Source: Bacillota bacterium (GTDB lineage: Bacteria > Bacillota > Clostridia > Acetivibrionales > DTU013). From it: DNA of 8,785 nucleotides. The notes beneath the pieces are model-generated. The model was not told the origin of the DNA. It saw only the letters and a list, made by a program, of their open reading frames with translations, and did not search any database. How positions within the stretch are numbered: the stretch's first letter is position 1; each line of letters starts with the position of its first letter. The stretch spans positions 1-8,785 of the forward strand of contig JAEYON010000122.1 of NCBI GenBank assembly GCA_023411645.1. The letters run 5' to 3'. The position numbers and the translations under genes are program-made. Below are positions 6,311-8,785 of this stretch, in pieces.

Positions 6311-6508
6311 TTACGGAGTGGTTGATGTGTCTGGATCGGCCAACAATTCTGTAACATCAGTAAATATATTCTGCAGTGGTTCTCTGAGTATCGTAAAAGC
6401 TGCGACGACGATTACTGCGATTATGCCTATGATCAGTCCGTACTCCACCAATCCCTGTCCCTTTTTGTTTGCGAGCTTGACTCTCAAATAAGTTAATACT
6501 GCCATCAT
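6311..6508 (-). CDS. flp: Flp-type major pilin precursor
   Basis: This 65-residue Flp/Fap pilin is the structural subunit of the Tad pilus. The leader MMAVLTYLRVKLANKKG ends at Gly17, the predicted prepilin peptidase site. The mature protein starts QGLVEY with Glu at +5 and Tyr at +6, the Flp family hallmark, followed by a hydrophobic helix GLIIGIIAVIVVAAFTIL (24-41) and a short polar tail ending in DTSTTP. A strong AAAGGTGG lies 9 nt before ATG 6508; a second ATG (6505) follows immediately and could also serve. It is first in the operon, after the degU terminator and before its own downstream terminator. It is short enough to be missed by length filters, but the motif is unmistakable. Confidence 0.95.
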   Translation of the reverse strand: MMAVLTYLRVKLANKKGQGLVEYGLIIGIIAVIVVAAFTILREPLQNIFTDVTELLADPDTSTTP

Positions 6509-6575
6509 GTTTTTGTACCACCTTTCAAAATTTTATATGATTTATAATTTTGCTCGTTTCTCATTGCTTGATTAA

Positions 6576-6604
6576 ATTATAAAACGGTCAACCTTTTTTT
6601 GCCA
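6576..6604 (-). promoter_or_regulatory. Possible promoter of the flp-tad operon
   Basis: On the minus strand a perfect TATAAT (6581-6576) lies about 70 nt before the flp start, in an A+T-rich stretch with an A7 run just upstream. The hexamer at the right spacing, TGGCAA (6604-6599), matches TTGACA at only three positions. A separate TTGACC (6591-6586) lies too close to this TATAAT to serve as its -35. A promoter is expected here, because the degU terminator ends just upstream, but the exact elements are uncertain. Confidence 0.4.
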
Positions 6605-6621
6605 TGCGCCATGAGCCCTTA

Positions 6622-6645
6622 TTTGGGTAAACAATTAGACCCAAA
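6622..6645. repeat. 7-bp inverted repeat upstream of the flp promoter
   Basis: TTTGGGT (6622-6628) and ACCCAAA (6639-6645) are exact complements with a 10-nt spacer. The element overlaps the U tract of the degU terminator and lies about 20-45 bp upstream of the candidate flp -35 region. It could be a regulator binding site for the pilus promoter, or a structure that competes with termination. Confidence 0.4.
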
Positions 6646-6676
6646 AAGCCCCCAGGAGAACTACCTCCGAGGGGCT
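6643..6676 (-). terminator. Intrinsic terminator after degU
   Basis: The minus-strand transcript forms AGCCCC (6676-6671) paired with GGGGCT (6652-6647), extended inward by GGAG/CTCC (6668-6665 with 6658-6655) around a 6-nt loop, and is followed by five U (6647-6643). It begins about 50 nt after the degU stop. It separates the two-component operon from the pilus operon. Confidence 0.8.
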
Positions 6677-6724
6677 CAGCATCGATGGGACTATTGGACT
6701 AACTGGTTTCGGGATGAAAAAACA

Positions 6725-7378
6725 TCATGTTTTTATATTGTGCTTAAAAGCGTAGATGGCGGCCTGGGTCCTATCTGAGACGTTCAGCTTTTTAAATATA
6801 TTGGAGACATGATTTTTAACTGTCTTTTCACTAATATATAGTTTTTTAGCAATTTCCTTGTTGATCATTCCTTCTGCAATCAGCTCAAGAACCTCTAATT
6901 CTCTGGATGTCAGATTGTTATCCTCGCGCTTCTCTTTATCGTGCAGTGTGACCCTATTAAACTCTTTTACCAGCTCCGTCGTCATATTCGGCTGAATATA
7001 GGACTGACCGGCTTTAACATTCCTGATTGCCTCGATCAGTACAGTCGGCTCCGCATCCTTGAGCACATAACCTTCGGCGCCCATCTGCAATGTTTTGAAC
7101 AGATATTCGCGATCTTCATGGATGGTCAGTACAATGATCTTTGAGGGTAACTTTTTTTGCTTGATCTCGTCTATTGCCTGCAATCCATTGATGCCGGGCA
7201 TGTTGATGTCCATCAGTATCACATCGGGCTTGTATTCCTCGGCATACCGTACTGCTTCACTCCCATCGGTTGCCTGTGCAACAACGACAATATCCCGCTC
7301 CAATTCAAGAATCTGCTTGAGTCCCTGCCTGAGCATAGGATGATCATCTGCGATCAGAACGCTAATTTTGGTTTCCAT
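6725..7378 (-). CDS. degU: DegU-like NarL/LuxR-family response regulator
   Basis: This 217-residue response regulator has an N-terminal receiver domain (about 4-120) with Asp11, Asp12, phosphoacceptor Asp57 (in LMDINMP), Thr85 and Lys107. It has a C-terminal LuxR-type helix-turn-helix (about 154-217) containing LTSRELEVLELIAEGMINKE and the recognition region SEKTVKNHVSNIFKKL. The length and layout match DegU. It would be phosphorylated by the overlapping DegS-like kinase and bind DNA as a dimer. ATG 7378 is preceded by AGAGGGGG and lies within the last codons of degS (17-nt overlap), which points to translational coupling. An intrinsic terminator follows. Targets are unknown; the adjacent Tad operon is the obvious candidate. 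Strict orthology to B. subtilis DegU is not proven. Confidence 0.9.
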   Translation of the reverse strand: METKISVLIADDHPMLRQGLKQILELERDIVVVAQATDGSEAVRYAEEYKPDVILMDINMPGINGLQAIDEIKQKKLPSKIIVLTIHEDREYLFKTLQMGAEGYVLKDAEPTVLIEAIRNVKAGQSYIQPNMTTELVKEFNRVTLHDKEKREDNNLTSRELEVLELIAEGMINKEIAKKLYISEKTVKNHVSNIFKKLNVSDRTQAAIYAFKHNIKT

Positions 7379-8546
7379 TTGTAACCCCCTCTTCTTCAGT
7401 AAAAGGTATCATTATATTCAGCCGGGTCCCTTTACCCGGTTCAGCGCTGATATACATCTCCCCGCTCAGCAGCTCCACACGCTCTCTCATGCTGACAAGA
7501 CCAAATCCTCCGGTGATGTCATCACTCTTGACCTTAAGCTTTCCCGTATCAAAGCCCACTCCGTCATCAATGACAAACAGCTTGATTGCTGAATCCGTAA
7601 AATCCAGATGGATAGATATATTTGATGCCATGGCATGCTTGGCTACATTATTCATGGCTTCCTGCACGATTCTGAACACCGTAAGCGATATAACTGATTT
7701 CAGCTCCTGTTGTACGCCAGATGTCCTGAATGATACTGCTATGCCGGATTCTTCCTGGAAAGTCAGCACATATCTCTGCAATGTCGGGACCAGTCCAAGA
7801 TCATCCAATGACATCGGTCGCAAATTGTAGATGATTTTTCTTACGTCCTGCAGACTGTCCCTTACAATTCTTTTTAAATTTCTGAGTTCTTCGCGCGCTT
7901 TATCCAGATCAACATCGATCATTCTCTCACAGATCTCTGCTTTCAGTACCACATTGGACATCAACTGAGCCGGTCCGTCATGGATATCCCTTGCCACACG
8001 CTGGCGCTCTTCCTCCTGTGCTTTAATAATCTTAAGCCCGAGTAACTGCTTATACTGCAATCCTTCAAGCTGACTGCTCACTTCCTGCAGATCTCCGGTA
8101 AGATACCCCAGTGCCGCACCTACCTGCGTAATGAGATTATCAGCCTTCTGTACCGTTTTCATTGCATCCTTTATGCGGATCTCCAGCTCGTTTCTGCGTC
8201 TTATCAGATACTTTTCAGACTCTCGCTTCACTGCAAGCTCTACACGAAGATTATCGGCTTTTTCATAAGCATCCTTAAGGTCCTGCTGTGAATAATTTTC
8301 GTAATTTTTATTGATCAGCATCAGTCTGCGCTTGCTATCTTTCAGCGCGACCTCCAAAACCTCGACTTCGGCCATAAGCTCTACTACCTGCTGTTTGAGC
8401 TGTTCCAGCTCTTCATCCAGCTTCTTGCATTCTCTTCGGGAGCTTTCAGCAATGTCATATATCTCTGTTTTGCTGCTATTGATTGCTTCGATTGCCTTTT
8501 TAATGATTTTATCAAGTTGTCCTATATTTAACTTATTCCCAAGCAC
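7362..8546 (-). CDS. degS: DegS-like cytoplasmic sensor histidine kinase
   Basis: This kinase has 394 residues from GTG 8546. The N-terminal ~165 residues are Lys/Glu-rich, largely coiled coil, and have no membrane segment, as in the DegS sensor domain. A HisKA_3 dimerisation domain follows, with EEERQRVARDIHDGPAQL and the phosphoacceptor His at residue 189. The HATPase domain has the N box EAMNNVAKHA (about 296-305), G1 DDGVGFD (about 327-333) and a G2 loop GGFGLVSMRERVELLSG. It should sense a cytoplasmic cue and phosphorylate the DegU-like partner encoded next to it. The start is GTG 8546 because AGGTGA lies just upstream; an in-frame GTG at 8555 is part of that ribosome binding site, and the ATG in between is out of frame. 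The TAG stop overlaps the start of degU. Confidence 0.9.
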   Translation of the reverse strand: MLGNKLNIGQLDKIIKKAIEAINSSKTEIYDIAESSRRECKKLDEELEQLKQQVVELMAEVEVLEVALKDSKRRLMLINKNYENYSQQDLKDAYEKADNLRVELAVKRESEKYLIRRRNELEIRIKDAMKTVQKADNLITQVGAALGYLTGDLQEVSSQLEGLQYKQLLGLKIIKAQEEERQRVARDIHDGPAQLMSNVVLKAEICERMIDVDLDKAREELRNLKRIVRDSLQDVRKIIYNLRPMSLDDLGLVPTLQRYVLTFQEESGIAVSFRTSGVQQELKSVISLTVFRIVQEAMNNVAKHAMASNISIHLDFTDSAIKLFVIDDGVGFDTGKLKVKSDDITGGFGLVSMRERVELLSGEMYISAEPGKGTRLNIMIPFTEEEGVTNGNQN

Positions 8547-8555
8547 TGCATTCAC

Positions 8556-8726
8556 CTGCGCTATTCTGCTTTTTTTAGAGCATTCGCATAATATACTATA
8601 ATTCTACATATATTTATTAAATCCTTTGAGTTTTATTTTCCGAATAGATTTTTTTGGTGTGTCAAGCGTTTCTGATTTTGTCTTGTAATTTGAGTATCAT
8701 TAGCTTGTAAATGCCTATCAAAAGGT
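8556..8726 (-). other. degS upstream region, promoter not clearly resolved
   Basis: No gene is seen here. On the minus strand a perfect TTGACA (8665-8660) has no good -10 at 16-18 nt. TTGATA (8721-8716) is followed after 17 nt by GATACT, a four-of-six -10 match. A TATATT/TATTAT stretch near 8590-8600 has only a weak -35. The degS promoter probably lies in this interval, but I cannot choose between these. Confidence 0.3.
8697..8715. promoter_or_regulatory. DegU-box-like imperfect inverted repeat upstream of degS
   Basis: The minus strand contains GGCATTTA (8715-8708), matching the GNCATTTA half-site described for B. subtilis DegU. It is followed after 5 nt by TAATGA (8702-8697), a near-reverse copy of the half-site that lacks one base. 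It lies about 150 bp upstream of the degS start. Autoregulation of the pair would explain it, but the match is short and the region is A+T-rich. Confidence 0.25.
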
Positions 8727-8773
8727 AAGCCCTTTTTAATCCTCAAGCCGAGGTAAAAAGGGCTTCTTTTTTT
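8727..8773 (+). terminator. Strong intrinsic terminator reading rightward
   Basis: AAGCCCTTTTT (8727-8737) pairs with AAAAAGGGCTT (8755-8765), 11 bp, with inner CCTC/GAGG (8741-8744 with 8750-8753) and a 5-nt loop. On the plus strand it is followed by C and seven T (8767-8773). The minus-strand reading has only a broken U tract (UUACCUUUU), so the main direction is rightward. No plus-strand gene precedes it in the window. It may be a leader attenuator of a gene to the right, end a small or antisense RNA, or act weakly in reverse for a gene to the right. Confidence 0.75.
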
Positions 8774-8785
8774 AGCTGTCAGAAC

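Noticed and set aside
6586..6610. Sigma-54 promoter from the TGGC repeats upstream of flp
   Set aside because: No GG...GC pair at the required 10-nt spacing.
8547..8555. GTG at 8555 as the degS start
   Set aside because: It forms part of the AGGTGA ribosome binding site of GTG 8546.
8711..8728. Tiny plus-strand ORF ATG CCT ATC AAA AGG TAA before the right-edge terminator, as a leader peptide
   Set aside because: No ribosome binding site and only five codons; probably chance.

Overview
The window carries a tight adherence (Tad, type IVc / Flp) pilus gene cluster preceded by a DegS/DegU-type two-component pair. All recognisable genes are on the minus strand, so transcription runs from right to left. 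The lineage looks like a Clostridia-type member of the Bacillota. The signs are moderate A+T content, strong AGGAGG-type ribosome binding sites, use of TTG and GTG starts, a soluble DegS-type kinase, a CpaE with a fused receiver domain, and no outer-membrane secretin gene. The genus cannot be named from the sequence.

Layout in transcription order. First come a degS-like cytoplasmic histidine kinase (8546-7362) and an overlapping degU-like NarL-family response regulator (7378-6725), closed by an intrinsic terminator (6643-6676). The pilus operon follows: flp major pilin (6508-6311), a hairpin/U-tract terminator inside the operon (6244-6278), tadE minor pilin (6208-5813), cpaB/rcpC (5802-5029), cpaE/tadZ (4988-3792), the tadA/cpaF motor ATPase (3765-2401), a 150-bp A+T-rich gap with a candidate internal promoter and an 11-bp inverted repeat, and then the platform proteins tadB (2250-1276) and tadC (1264-344).

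Downstream of tadC the last 343 bp hold no intact gene. They contain a cluster of GTTGCCTCGTT-type direct and inverted repeats, a perfect 12-bp A+T hairpin, and, running off the left edge, a minus-strand stretch of 35 codons matching the middle of MurA from its active-site cysteine onward. The MurA N-terminal part is absent from the window, so this looks like a 5'-truncated gene.

How the genes should work together: Flp and TadE carry prepilin-type signals (G followed by Glu at +5). They would be cleaved by a prepilin peptidase that is not in the window, then extracted and polymerised by TadA acting on the TadB/TadC platform, with CpaE placing the machine and CpaB assisting assembly. The flp-tadE terminator would give more pilin mRNA than machinery mRNA. 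The adjacent DegS/DegU pair is a natural candidate regulator of the pilus, but only its position suggests this.

The Tad system itself is a known type. The less ordinary items are the truncated murA with its repeat cluster, the internal promoter/inverted-repeat module, the complete receiver and MinD-like tail of CpaE, and a strong plus-strand terminator at the right edge with no visible plus-strand gene in front of it.
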